Part shown: positions 15,321-24,023 of the stretch, one piece after another
Numbering within the stretch: the stretch's first letter is position 1
Layout: each line of letters begins with the position of its first letter
DNA from: Cerasicoccus frondis
Lineage (GTDB): Bacteria > Verrucomicrobiota > Verrucomicrobiia > Opitutales > Cerasicoccaceae
DNA length: 64,000 bases
Assembly: GCA_031296915.1 (NCBI GenBank)
Contig: JAVDPC010000007.1
Coordinates: forward strand, 124,001-188,000
Direction of reading: 5' to 3'
Notes under the pieces: generated by a model
Databases searched by the model: none
What the model was told of the DNA's origin: nothing
What the model saw: only the letters and a program-made list of their open reading frames with translations
Program-made: the position numbers and the translations under genes

Positions 15321-16921
15321 AGGCCTTTACGCAGCTCTTCGCGCGGCTCGATGAGTCCAACCGCACCAACGACAAACTCGCGGCGATGCGGGATTATTTC
15401 GCCGAGGCCGAACCGCGCTCGGCAGCGTGGGCGCTGTGGTTTCTGATGGGCAACCGCCTGAAGGCACCGGTGAAGACCAAGATGCTGCGTGAATGGGCGA
15501 GCCAGCTCTCGGAGTTTCCGCTGTGGATGGTCGAGGAGTGCTACAGCCACGTAGGCGACCTTGCCGAGACGTTGGCGCTGATCCTGCCGCCGGGCGAGGA
15601 CGATGCGGAGGATTTGCCGCTGTGGCAACTCGTCGAAGACAAGGTGATGGCGCTGGCCGATTGGGACGGCCCGCTGCAATTCCCGCTCGTGCGCGCGGCG
15701 TGGGGTGGCCTCGGCAGCAGCGAGCGCTTTGTGTATAACAAGCTGATTACGGGTGGTTTTCGCGTCGGAGTGAGCCGGATGCTCGTCGTGCGCGCGCTGG
15801 CGGAGTTTGCGGGCGTGGAGCGCGCGGTGATGGAGCACCGATTGATGGGCGCCTGGCGTCCCTCGGCAGAGAACTTTCAGCGGCTGCTCTCGGACGAAGG
15901 CGATGATGAGGGCAACGCCGCGCGGCCGTATCCCTTCTTTCTCGCTTACCCGCTGGAGGGCGAGCCGGCGGACCTCGGCGATTGCGCGGACTGGCGCGCC
16001 GAGTGGAAGTGGGACGGCATTCGCGCACAGCTGATCAAGCGTCAGGGGCAGGTGCTGCTCTGGTCGCGCGGGGAGGAGATGATTGCCGAGCGCTTCCCGG
16101 AAGTCACGACGTTGGCCGCGCGCCTGCCCGAGGGCACCGTGCTCGATGGCGAGCTGATGGCGTGGCGTGATGCGCGCCCGTTGTCTTTCGCCGCGCTGCA
16201 GAAACGCATTGGCCGGACGAAGCTAACGGCAAAAGTGCTGGAGGAGGCACCGGTCGCGTTCCTCGTTTATGATTGTCTGGAGTTTGGCAGCGAAGATTTG
16301 CGCGAACGAACTTTGCGCGACAGAGTTACTTTGCTTGGCAAAGCAATTGAGGATGTTGCCGGGCCGGATTCGTCGATCTTGCTCGCGGAAAGCGTGGAGG
16401 CGGATTCGTGGGCGCAATTGGCCAAGCTGCGTGGCGAATCGCGGGCGCGCGGCGTGGAGGGGCTGATGCTGAAGCGCTGGGATTCCCCGTATCGCGTGGG
16501 CCGCGTGAAGGGCGATTGGTGGAAGTGGAAGATTGATCCGTATTCGATCGACGCCGTGATGGTCGCTGCGCAGGCCGGGCATGGCCGACGTTCGGGTTTA
16601 TATACCGACTACACCTTTGCGCTGTGGAAGGGCGAGGAGCTCGTGACTTTTGCCAAGGCCTACAGTGGCTTGACTGATGGCGAGATCGCGCGGGTGGACC
16701 ATTGGGTGCGGCGACACACGTTGTCGCGACATGGGCCGGTGCGGGTGGTGGAGCCAGAATTGGTCTTTGAATTACATTTCGAAGGCATCGCGGAGTCGAC
16801 GCGGCACAAGAGTGGCCTCGCCGTGCGTTTTCCGCGCATTGCGCGTTGGCGGGAGGACAAACCGGCTGCCGAGGCGGATTCGATTGAGACGGTGCGGGCG
16901 CTGTTGGGGGCATCGGAATAG
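15317..16921 (+). CDS. ATP-dependent DNA ligase
   Basis: 534 residues from a GTG overlapping the exonuclease stop. An N-terminal helical domain (1-200) precedes the adenylation domain with the nucleotidyl-lysine motif E-W-K231-W-D-G-I-R, motif III-like FLVYDCLEF, motif IV EGLMLKRWDSPY and motif V WWKWKIDP. The OB-fold C-terminus ends with HKSGLAVRFPRIARWREDK. The organism surely also has NAD-dependent LigA, so this is an accessory repair ligase. In many bacteria a DEXH helicase and a phosphoesterase accompany this pair; neither is present here, where a repeat block follows instead. A CTTTGC-TTG-GCAAAG palindrome lies within the gene at 16329. Confidence 0.93.
   Translation: MKAFTQLFARLDESNRTNDKLAAMRDYFAEAEPRSAAWALWFLMGNRLKAPVKTKMLREWASQLSEFPLWMVEECYSHVGDLAETLALILPPGEDDAEDLPLWQLVEDKVMALADWDGPLQFPLVRAAWGGLGSSERFVYNKLITGGFRVGVSRMLVVRALAEFAGVERAVMEHRLMGAWRPSAENFQRLLSDEGDDEGNAARPYPFFLAYPLEGEPADLGDCADWRAEWKWDGIRAQLIKRQGQVLLWSRGEEMIAERFPEVTTLAARLPEGTVLDGELMAWRDARPLSFAALQKRIGRTKLTAKVLEEAPVAFLVYDCLEFGSEDLRERTLRDRVTLLGKAIEDVAGPDSSILLAESVEADSWAQLAKLRGESRARGVEGLMLKRWDSPYRVGRVKGDWWKWKIDPYSIDAVMVAAQAGHGRRSGLYTDYTFALWKGEELVTFAKAYSGLTDGEIARVDHWVRRHTLSRHGPVRVVEPELVFELHFEGIAESTRHKSGLAVRFPRIARWREDKPAAEADSIETVRALLGASE
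16329..16343. repeat. CTTTGC-N3-GCAAAG palindrome inside the DNA ligase gene
   Basis: Exact copy with a TTG spacer, coding for T-L-L-G-K. A degenerate copy (CTTTGC-GCG-ACAGAG) ends 3 bases upstream, at 16311-16325. Confidence 0.65.
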
Positions 16922-16949
16922 GGACGGCATCATTTTCCATTGAAACGAT

Positions 16950-17126
16950 TTAACCACGAAGGACACGAAGCGCACGAAGGCTGAGAGGCAAGTGATTTGA
17001 AACTCACGCCAAGACCCAAAGACCCAAAGTTTCCATCATAAGAAATTAACTTGGGGTCTTTGGGTCTTGGCGTGAAATAAACTACGACTCGCTGGTCTTC
17101 GTGCGCTTCGTGTCCTTCGTGGTTAA
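16950..17126. repeat. Nested double palindrome, CACGAAG-type composite repeat
   Basis: The outer arms 16950-16979 and 17097-17126 are perfect 30-base inverse complements built of ACGAAGG/ACACGAAG words. Inside lies a second, imperfect pair (17001-17031 and 17048-17075) built of CACGCCAAGACCCAAAG words. The whole region between the ligase and GT4 genes is this element. A full second copy of the same nested design is at 43680-43885. Confidence 0.8.
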
Positions 17127-17232
17127 AAAATGCGGAAGGATTTCCACGTTCAGATTAGAAAGTGCCGGTTGTTGCTTGCCGCGGAATGAATTTCATACAT
17201 ACTGGCAGCTAAACTGCTAAGCTAAGTCCTCC

Positions 17233-18492
17233 ATGCCCAAGAACATCGGATTTATCTCAACCCGCTTTGCCGGAACAGATGGCGTCTCACTTGAGAGCGC
17301 TAAATGGGCGGAAGTCCTGTGGGACGATCGCCACGTGAGCTATTGGTATTCAGGGCTCAGCGACCGGAGCAAGGACATTGCCTACGTCGTGCCCGAGGCG
17401 TATTTTGGCCACCCGGAGAACATGTGGATCAATGAGCGGCTGTGGAATCGCACCGTGCGCGACCCATTGGTCTCGTCGCGAATCCGCGACATGGCGGACT
17501 ACCTGAAGAGCACGCTGCATGATTTTGCCCGCAGGCATAACCTGGATTTCCTTATTCCGCAAAATGTGCTGACAATTCCGATGCACGTGCCGCTGGGCAT
17601 CGCGGTCACCGAGTTTCTGGCCGAGACAGGCATTCCGACCATCGCGCACCACCACGACTTTTATTGGGAGCGTACGCGCTTTTCGGTGGGCTGTATCCAG
17701 GACTACCTGGACCAGGCTTTTCCGCCGAGCCTGCCAAATATTCGCAATGTGGTGATCAACCGCCCGGCGGAAGAGCAGTTTGCGCTGCGCAAGGGCGACT
17801 CCGCGCTGCTGATCCCGAACGTTTTCGACTTCGATAAACCGGCGCCGCAGCCCGATGATTACTCGGCGGATATCCGCGATGAACTCGGCTTGGAGCCGGA
17901 CGACATCATGATTCTCCAGCCGACGCGCATCGTGCCGCGCAAGGGCATCGAACACGCCATTACGGCCGTGGGCATGTTGAAGGACCCGCGCTGCAAGCTG
18001 GTCATCTCGCACGCCGCAGGTGACGAAGGTATGGACTACAAGCACATGCTCGATGAGAAGGCCAAGGAAGAGGGCGTCGACATTCGCTACTTCGACAAGC
18101 GCATCGGGGAAGTCCGCCAATACGACGACGACGGCAAAAAGATTTACACGCTGTGGGACCTTTACCCGCACGCGGACTTCGTCACCTACCCGAGCACTTA
18201 CGAGGGCTTTGGCAACGCGCTCTTGGAGGCGGTTTATTTCCGCAAGCCCACGCTGGTCAACCGCTACTCGATCTTCATTCAGGACATCGAGCCCAAGGGG
18301 TTCCGCTTCGCGCTGATGGACGGCATCGTGACCAATCGCGTCGTGAAAGAGATCAAGCGCATCCTCGACGACCCCGCCTACCGCGAAGAAATGTGCGAGC
18401 ACAATTACCGCGTCGCCCGGAGGCATTACAGCTACACGGTGCTGAGACGGTCGCTGCGGATGTTGATGACGCAGCTCACAGGTCTTAACTGA
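17233..18492 (+). CDS. GT4 family glycosyltransferase
   Basis: 419 residues with a GT-B fold. The N-terminal half starts NIGFISTRFAGTDGVSLES, a nucleotide-sugar transferase loop. The C-terminal half has LQPTRIVPRKGIEHAI and the EX7E motif in PSTYEGFGNALLEA. The next metabolic gene encodes a GH13_18 sugar phosphorylase, so a role in making a glycoside such as a glucosylglycerate-type compatible solute is plausible. That is inference from context; the sugar donor and acceptor are not visible. The gene is followed by a four-helix-bundle element inserted before its partner. Confidence 0.8.
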   Translation: MPKNIGFISTRFAGTDGVSLESAKWAEVLWDDRHVSYWYSGLSDRSKDIAYVVPEAYFGHPENMWINERLWNRTVRDPLVSSRIRDMADYLKSTLHDFARRHNLDFLIPQNVLTIPMHVPLGIAVTEFLAETGIPTIAHHHDFYWERTRFSVGCIQDYLDQAFPPSLPNIRNVVINRPAEEQFALRKGDSALLIPNVFDFDKPAPQPDDYSADIRDELGLEPDDIMILQPTRIVPRKGIEHAITAVGMLKDPRCKLVISHAAGDEGMDYKHMLDEKAKEEGVDIRYFDKRIGEVRQYDDDGKKIYTLWDLYPHADFVTYPSTYEGFGNALLEAVYFRKPTLVNRYSIFIQDIEPKGFRFALMDGIVTNRVVKEIKRILDDPAYREEMCEHNYRVARRHYSYTVLRRSLRMLMTQLTGLN

Positions 18493-18497
18493 GACCT

Positions 18498-18908
18498 GTG
18501 AAGATTAAAGTGAGCAAATTAAAAATTAAAGTGGACTACGAGATTGAAGAACCGGCAGTTGCTTTTGAGAAGCTTCAGGTGTGGAAGCGTGCCTGCCGCT
18601 TGACGGTATCACTCTATAAAGTGTTGGAGAGTTTTCCGGATCGATCGCTGAAGGATCAGATGACCAGGGCTTCTGTTTCGATTGCGTCCAATATTGCGGA
18701 AGGGTACGAGCGAAACAGTCCGAAGGATTTTGTCCGCTTCTTACGCATCGCCAAAGGTTCAACGGGTGAACTGCGCACCCAGCTTTATCTCGCGCAATCG
18801 CTTGGCTTTGCGTCCAAAACCGACGTTGACGCGTTAGTCAGTGAATGCAGTGAAATTTCCGCCATGCTCCAAGGCTTCATCAAGTCGATCCAATCCCGGC
18901 AAGTATGA
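18498..18908 (+). CDS. Four-helix bundle protein (23S rRNA intervening sequence/S23 family)
   Basis: 136 residues from GTG 18498. A GTG at 18531, exactly at the inner end of the left inverted repeat, would remove the repeat-encoded KIKVSKLKIKV leader and may be the true start. The core is typical: FEKLQVWKRACRLTVSLYKV, FPDRSLKDQMTRASVSIASN, IAEGYERNSPKDFVRFLRIA and KGSTGELRTQLYLAQSLGF. The family was first seen in intervening sequences of 23S rRNA; its biochemical function is unclear. Here it sits between two metabolic genes and is bracketed by perfect 30-bp inverted repeats. Confidence 0.88.
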   Translation: MKIKVSKLKIKVDYEIEEPAVAFEKLQVWKRACRLTVSLYKVLESFPDRSLKDQMTRASVSIASNIAEGYERNSPKDFVRFLRIAKGSTGELRTQLYLAQSLGFASKTDVDALVSECSEISAMLQGFIKSIQSRQV

Positions 18909-18953
18909 GCAGTTCGCCACGATCTTTAATTTTTAATTTGCTCACTTTAATCT
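18502..18953. mobile_element. Intervening-sequence-like element with 30-bp perfect inverted repeats
   Basis: The left arm 18502-18531 and right arm 18924-18953 are perfect 30-base inverse complements, AT-rich in a GC-rich setting. Between them lies only the four-helix bundle gene. The element fills the gap from 10 bases after the GT4 stop to 1 base before the GH13 ATG. In RNA it would form a long hairpin with the gene in the loop, the same architecture as 23S rRNA intervening sequences that RNase III trims. I see no target-site duplication and no transposase. Confidence 0.7.
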
Positions 18954-18954
18954 C

Positions 18955-20703
18955 ATGATCAAACACATCGACCAGGCTATTCTTTCACGCATTAAGCGGC
19001 GCCTTTTCAACCTTTACGGCGATAAGGCGCACCAGCTCACCGAGCGGCTGTATTACATGGTCGGACGCTATGGAGTGGGGACGAATCCGCCGATTAAGCC
19101 CGAGCATCGATGGACCGAAAACGACGTGTTCCTGATTACCTATGCGGACATGGTCAAGAGCAAGCGCAGCACGCCGCTGGCCACGCTTAAGCGCTTCGCG
19201 ACGGAGAACCTCAAGGGGGCTATCAACACCGTGCATATTTTGCCGTTTTATCCGTGGTCGAGTGACGACGGTTTCTCCGTGATCGACTACCGCGAGGTGA
19301 AGGAGGATTATGGCGCGTGGAACGACGTCGAAAATCTCGGCGACGAGTTCAAGCTGATGTTCGACCTGGTGTGCAACCACTGTTCCAGCCAGAGCCCGTG
19401 GTTTCGGGATTTCCTCGTGGGCATTGCGCCTGCCAATGAATACTTCGTTGAGATGGACCCGGAAACGGATCTGTCCGCCGTCGTGCGGCCGCGCACTTCG
19501 CCGCTGCTCACCAAGACGGTGACGCGTGATGGCGACGCCTGGGTCTGGACGACCTTCAGTGCGGATCAGGTGGACTTGAATTGGCAGAATCCCGATCTGT
19601 TGTTTGAATTCCTGGACATTCTGATGCTCTACATCAGCCATGGCGCAACGACGATTCGCCTCGATGCGTGTGCGTTTATGTGGAAGGAAGTGGGCACCGA
19701 TTGCCTGCACCTGCCACAGACGCACGAGCTGATCAAAGTCATGCGCGACTTCTGCGAACTCATTGCGCCGGAGGTATTGATCATCACCGAGACGAATGTG
19801 CCGCACGACGAAAATGTCAGCTATTTTGGGCGAAACGATGAGGCGCACATGGTCTACAATTTCAGCCTGCCGCCTTTGCTGTTGCACGCCTTACTGACCA
19901 ACAACAGCAAATACCTGACGAAGTGGGCGACCAACCTTGAGTATCCTGAACCAGGTGAAGGCACGTTTTTTAATTTCACTGCTTCGCATGATGGGGTGGG
20001 CGTTCGACCGCTGCAGGGGTTGTTGCCTCAAAGGGAATTCGACAAGCTGATCCATGCGGTGGAGCAGCGGGGCGCGCATGTATCCAAGCGCACTTTGCCC
20101 GATGGCTCACAGAGTCCGTATGAGCTGAATATTACGTATTTCTCGGCGCTGTCCGGGCGCCATGATTCCGAGGGGATGGGCGCGGCGCGGTTCCTGTGTT
20201 CTCAGGCGGTGGCCCTGGCGTTTAAGGGCGTGCCCGCAGTGTATTTTCACAGTTTGGTGGGAACGCCTAACTACCACGAAGGCGTTGAGCAAACGCATGC
20301 GCCCCGGACGATTAATCGCCGCAAATACGATGAAAAAGAGCTGGCCGACTTATTGGCGGACAAGACGCGCTCGCAAGGCACCATCTTCCGCAAGTATCTG
20401 CAGATGCTGCGTCGGCGCACGAATTATCCGGCCTTCCACCCGGACGGCGACCAAAAGATAATCGACGCCGGCCCGAAGATTTTCGCGCTTGAGCGCACAT
20501 CGCCGCGCAAGAATCAGACGGTGTTCTGCGTGTTCAACTTCACCGATGAAGAGCAGTCTGTGGTGAATCCCAAAGACACTGAAGTGCTCAAGAAAGCGAA
20601 GAAATTCTACGACATCCTTTCAGGTAAAACCCACAGTGATGGCTCGCGCGGCATCAAGCTCGCGCCTTATCAAGCCATGTGGCTGGTCCCGCGTTTAGAT
20701 TGA
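18955..20703 (+). CDS. GH13_18 sugar phosphorylase (sucrose/glucosylglycerate phosphorylase-like)
   Basis: 582 residues. The TIM-barrel blocks are HILPFYPWSSDDGFSV, LVCNHCSSQSPWF, TTIRLDACAFMWKE with nucleophile D237, LIITETNVPHDENVSY with acid/base E279, and FTASHDGVG. The RPRTSPLLT loop at about 179-187 resembles the glucosylglycerate/sucrose-6-phosphate branch more than classical sucrose phosphorylase. Members cleave an alpha-glucoside with phosphate, giving alpha-glucose 1-phosphate, in the cytosol. With the neighbouring GT4 gene it suggests turnover of a glucosylated solute; the exact substrate is inferred. Its start lies one base after the right arm of the inverted-repeat element. Confidence 0.85.
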   Translation: MIKHIDQAILSRIKRRLFNLYGDKAHQLTERLYYMVGRYGVGTNPPIKPEHRWTENDVFLITYADMVKSKRSTPLATLKRFATENLKGAINTVHILPFYPWSSDDGFSVIDYREVKEDYGAWNDVENLGDEFKLMFDLVCNHCSSQSPWFRDFLVGIAPANEYFVEMDPETDLSAVVRPRTSPLLTKTVTRDGDAWVWTTFSADQVDLNWQNPDLLFEFLDILMLYISHGATTIRLDACAFMWKEVGTDCLHLPQTHELIKVMRDFCELIAPEVLIITETNVPHDENVSYFGRNDEAHMVYNFSLPPLLLHALLTNNSKYLTKWATNLEYPEPGEGTFFNFTASHDGVGVRPLQGLLPQREFDKLIHAVEQRGAHVSKRTLPDGSQSPYELNITYFSALSGRHDSEGMGAARFLCSQAVALAFKGVPAVYFHSLVGTPNYHEGVEQTHAPRTINRRKYDEKELADLLADKTRSQGTIFRKYLQMLRRRTNYPAFHPDGDQKIIDAGPKIFALERTSPRKNQTVFCVFNFTDEEQSVVNPKDTEVLKKAKKFYDILSGKTHSDGSRGIKLAPYQAMWLVPRLD

Positions 20704-20712
20704 TTACACCCG

Positions 20713-21156
20713 ATGAAAGAAGCCCAATACTCCGTAACCATTCATGCGCCCAGAGCAGCTGTCTGGGAGATCATGTTTGCCGAAGAAAGCTATCGCGACT
20801 GGACTTCGCCTTTTTGTGAAGGCTCTTATTATGTTGGCAGTTGGGAAGCCGGCGCGGAAATCCGCTTCATGTCGCCCAGTGGCGATGGCATGTTTTCGCG
20901 GATTGCTGAGTGTCGCCCGCACGAGTTTGTTTCCATCGAGCACCTGGGCCTGATCAGCAATGGCGTCGTCGACACTGAGACTGAGAAGGTCAAGCAATGG
21001 GCGCCCACCAATGAGAACTACACTTTTACGGAGGAATCAGTCGGCGTAACGACCCTCTTGGTCGAGATGGGAATCATGCGGGAATATGAGGCTTTCTTTG
21101 ATGAAGCCTGGCCCAAGGCGTTGGCTCGCCTCAAAGAGCTTTGTGAGGCAAAGTAA
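20713..21156 (+). CDS. SRPBCC (START/AHSA1-like) domain protein
   Basis: 147 residues. The opening YSVTIHAPRAAVWEIMF, the DW..PF segment, the GAEIRFMSP strand and the closing FFDEAWPKALARLKELCE helix match small helix-grip ligand-binding proteins of the SRPBCC superfamily (activator of Hsp90 ATPase-like). No specific ligand or role can be given. It begins 9 bases after the phosphorylase stop and may be co-transcribed. The last codons and stop lie in a CTTTGT-GAG-GCAAAG palindrome. Confidence 0.8.
   Translation: MKEAQYSVTIHAPRAAVWEIMFAEESYRDWTSPFCEGSYYVGSWEAGAEIRFMSPSGDGMFSRIAECRPHEFVSIEHLGLISNGVVDTETEKVKQWAPTNENYTFTEESVGVTTLLVEMGIMREYEAFFDEAWPKALARLKELCEAK
21139..21153. repeat. CTTTGY-N3-GCAAAG palindrome at the end of the SRPBCC gene
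   Basis: CTTTGT-GAG-GCAAAG codes for L-C-E-A-K directly before the stop. Its reading frame differs from the copies in the ligase and EEP genes. Confidence 0.6.
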
Positions 21157-21756
21157 TTACTCCTCGATCTCGTGCTCAGCTTCTGGCATCGGCGTCTCAG
21201 GGAGCGTCTCCGCCTCGACTTCCACGGCTTCTTCGGTTTCAGGCGTAACTGTATCCAGCATCGGCAGCAACGCGTCGTAGGCGCCTGGCTTGGAAAACAG
21301 ATAGAAGCCCTTGATGCGCGCAGGACCGCCGAACTTGTAGCCAATGACATTGGCGTGGTCGATGATGGCGATCTTTTTGGTGACCGGGTAGCCAGCCTCC
21401 TTTAGGTCGGCAAGGATGCCATCCAGCGCCTTGGTGGAGCGCTCGGTGGACTGCTTGATGAGCGCAGACTTCTTACCGAAGGGATAGAACTTGATTTTGA
21501 AGAGGATCGTGGAGCCGTCTTCGCTGGCGGCGAGTTGGATTTCCTCACCGTTGACGACTGCTTCGCGTTTCGGACCCAAGCGCCACGAATCGCGCGGCAC
21601 CGGGTAAGGCTCGCGGTTGTCGATCGAGATATCCTGAATGGTGTCCAGCTCGGCTCCTTTGTATTCGAACTCGCGGGCCGAGTAGCAGCCAGTGAGCATC
21701 AGGCCGAGTAAGCCGGTGATAAATAAAGCTAGGTTTCGCATGACGGCAGTCTTCAT
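21157..21756 (-). CDS. Putative lipoprotein, unknown function
   Basis: 199 residues. The signal peptide LALFITGLLGLMLTGC has a good lipobox LTGC, so Cys24 should be lipid-modified and the protein anchored to a membrane. The middle is a mixed alpha/beta domain with no family I recognise, and the last 35 residues are Glu/Pro/Thr-rich and acidic. Met6 (21741) is an equally good start. It is convergent with the SRPBCC gene, with the two stop codons adjacent. Confidence 0.65.
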   Translation of the reverse strand: MKTAVMRNLALFITGLLGLMLTGCYSAREFEYKGAELDTIQDISIDNREPYPVPRDSWRLGPKREAVVNGEEIQLAASEDGSTILFKIKFYPFGKKSALIKQSTERSTKALDGILADLKEAGYPVTKKIAIIDHANVIGYKFGGPARIKGFYLFSKPGAYDALLPMLDTVTPETEEAVEVEAETLPETPMPEAEHEIEE

Positions 21757-21842
21757 TGCGAATTGGATTTAGTGTTTCTGGCCGTCGCTTCAAAGGCGAA
21801 ATGACGGGTTTACACGAACGTCACATTGCGGTGGGTACGCTG

Positions 21843-22880
21843 CTACTGATAGACTGCAGGCAGTGTCTTGCCGAGCTTGGCGCTTTGGGCGGCGAGATCG
21901 AGAATGTGGATCGGGCGCCGCGACCATTCCGGGGTGATGATCAGGTCGGCTTTGCCGGTCAGAAATTCAGCAACATTCTGGTAGTAGAGCTCCTGCTTGG
22001 TTTCCTCCTGGGCGCCTTCCTGAATGCAGCGCTCTTTGCCCTCCTGCTTGCACAGCCGGTACCTGGAATGCGGGTCCATGAAGGTCACCGAGCCTTTTGT
22101 GCCCACCACGCGCATCATGCCATCGGGGGAGTCGCTGTCGAGGTGGGTGACGCTCAGTTCGACGCGGGCGCCATTGGCAAAGCGAATGACCGCTGCGGCT
22201 TCGTCTTCGTTGGCGTCGTCGCCCCAACGGGTTTGGTTGCCCCAGAAGCCATTGTAGGCAAATCCAGAGACTTCGGTGATTTCTGATTCGATGATTTGCA
22301 GCGAATACTCGAGCAAATGAACGCCCCAGTCATAGAGAACGCCGCCAGAAATAGTGCGGCTGGTGCGCCACCAGTCCCGTGGCTTGTGGCGGTGGCCCAT
22401 GCGGCATTGGATCTTGTAAATGTCGCCCAATTCCCCCTCAGCGATGAGCTTGAGGGCGGTCAGCGGAATGCCGTCCCAGTGCCGGTTGTGGTAGGTGGAC
22501 AGCATGACGCCGGATTCAGCGGCGGCGGCGATCATTTCGTCGCACTCGGCGGTGGTGATGGCTAGCGGCTTTTCACAAACCACGTGGCGACCTGCGCGCA
22601 ATGCCTTGAGCGCCAATTCGGCATGGGTGTTGTGCGGCGTGATGAGCACGATCAAGTCTACGTCGGACTTGGCGAGCATTTCATCGATCGACGCATATGT
22701 GCCGATGCCGGGAAAATCTTCGGTCGCGACCTTGAGGCGTTCAGCATCCATTTCGGCAACGGCGACAGGGACCATCCCCTGGTCCTGGAGCTCTTGCAGG
22801 TGCTTCTTGCCCATGTTGAATGCGCCGCCGTAGCCGACAACGCCGACCTTGATGTCACTGGAGGAGGGGTAGGATTTCAT
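21843..22880 (-). CDS. Gfo/Idh/MocA family oxidoreductase
   Basis: 345 residues. The N-terminal Rossmann domain begins KVGVVGYGGAFNMGKKH, with DLIVLITPHNTHAELALKAL and the catalytic EKPLAIT motif at about residues 100-106. The C-terminal alpha/beta domain has GGVLYDWGVHLLEYSLQI, the G.l.D.g.H.ld signature. It is an NAD(P)-dependent sugar or inositol dehydrogenase-type enzyme; substrate not determinable. It starts 5 bases after the HAD phosphatase gene, so the two probably form an operon and may act on one phosphorylated sugar or polyol. Confidence 0.9.
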   Translation of the reverse strand: MKSYPSSSDIKVGVVGYGGAFNMGKKHLQELQDQGMVPVAVAEMDAERLKVATEDFPGIGTYASIDEMLAKSDVDLIVLITPHNTHAELALKALRAGRHVVCEKPLAITTAECDEMIAAAAESGVMLSTYHNRHWDGIPLTALKLIAEGELGDIYKIQCRMGHRHKPRDWWRTSRTISGGVLYDWGVHLLEYSLQIIESEITEVSGFAYNGFWGNQTRWGDDANEDEAAAVIRFANGARVELSVTHLDSDSPDGMMRVVGTKGSVTFMDPHSRYRLCKQEGKERCIQEGAQEETKQELYYQNVAEFLTGKADLIITPEWSRRPIHILDLAAQSAKLGKTLPAVYQ

Positions 22881-22885
22881 GATGC

Positions 22886-23911
22886 TTATTCGAAGAGTTC
22901 CTTTTGTTCGTCTTCGGGACCAGGTTCAACGATTTTCTTTTCGGGCGGGTGTAAATGCTGCGGCGGTTTCTTGACGCGCAGGGCGAGCGCGGCCTCACCC
23001 TCCACCACGAGACGATCGCAAATGCGGCGCACCTGCATCTTGATCCAGCGATGGGATTGCGAGGTCGGCGTGTAGTCCGCAGGTCCGTAGCTGTCCACGC
23101 GACCGTCTTGCAGGAGTTGGTCATTCTGCAGGAACTCGCTTTCGCGCTCGGGATCATAGACTGCGAAGGTTTTGCCGCCATTGCGGCGCACCACGGAGAA
23201 AACAGGCACATCGCTCGGGCCATCGGCAATGTAGATCATGTTTTCCATCGGCACGCGGCGATCTTCCGGCAGCATCTTGGCGTTCACGGAGATGTCCGGG
23301 TTCTTGTTGGAGCCCTTGTTGATCTCAAAAATGTAGCGCGTTTTGATGGTGTTATCGACCATGACGCCGATTTGGCTGATCTCGAAATCCATCGGAATGG
23401 ATAGCTCGTTCTGCTTGAGGTAGTAGGGGGGGAGTGGCGCTTCGATGAACTCACACCCAAAAACGCCGTCGACGGCATCGGCAATTTTGCTGCCGCGAAT
23501 CATTTCCGCCAGACCGGTGCTGATGATGTAATGCTCCAACTGGATGTCGTGTTTGCGGTAGGCGGCCTCGGACTTGGTGAAGTCTGTCAGTTCCTGAAAG
23601 AAATCCGGCAAGCCTGGGTAGAATGGCAGTTCGGCGCCCAGTTCGCGGAGGATGCTGTTGCGTAGGCCTTTGAGCGGCCCGTTCTTAATGTAGCTCAGCA
23701 AGTGGTTCAGGTAAACGGTGTCCGGCGAAACGTGGACGCCGCGCTCGGCGTAAATTTTAGGGAGCTCGTTAACTTCCTGCCAGAATTGTTTGCCGTCCAC
23801 TTTGTAGCGGCGAAAGAGCGGCTCCTGCATGTAGCCGGGTATGAGGGTTTTATCAAAATCCCAGACGCAGGCAACGATGCGTCGGCGGTTCAGGCTATGA
23901 CTAACAGACAT
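22886..23911 (-). CDS. HAD family hydrolase (phosphoserine phosphatase-like)
   Basis: 341 residues, longer than simple HAD phosphatases. Motif I is [11 protein letters not shown] (nucleophile D and D+2 then K-T-L), motif II lies in [11 protein letters not shown], and motif III/IV is [12 protein letters not shown]. There is a large cap region (about 45-130) and a Lys/Pro-rich C-terminal tail after residue 300. It should dephosphorylate a small metabolite in the cytosol. First gene of a likely two-gene unit with the Gfo/Idh oxidoreductase. Divergent from the proline-rich membrane protein gene. Confidence 0.82.
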   Translation of the reverse strand: MSVSHSLNRRRIVACVWDFDKTLIPGYMQEPLFRRYKVDGKQFWQEVNELPKIYAERGVHVSPDTVYLNHLLSYIKNGPLKGLRNSILRELGAELPFYPGLPDFFQELTDFTKSEAAYRKHDIQLEHYIISTGLAEMIRGSKIADAVDGVFGCEFIEAPLPPYYLKQNELSIPMDFEISQIGVMVDNTIKTRYIFEINKGSNKNPDISVNAKMLPEDRRVPMENMIYIADGPSDVPVFSVVRRNGGKTFAVYDPERESEFLQNDQLLQDGRVDSYGPADYTPTSQSHRWIKMQVRRICDRLVVEGEAALALRVKKPPQHLHPPEKKIVEPGPEDEQKELFE

Positions 23912-24023
23912 GGTTGGTGGAATTTTCCAAATAAGATGGGCCGAGGGCGAGACTCAAAACGGCCAAAACCATGGATAATCTACGATTGAAATATGGAGTA
24001 AACCGGTATTGGCTAGTGTTGTC

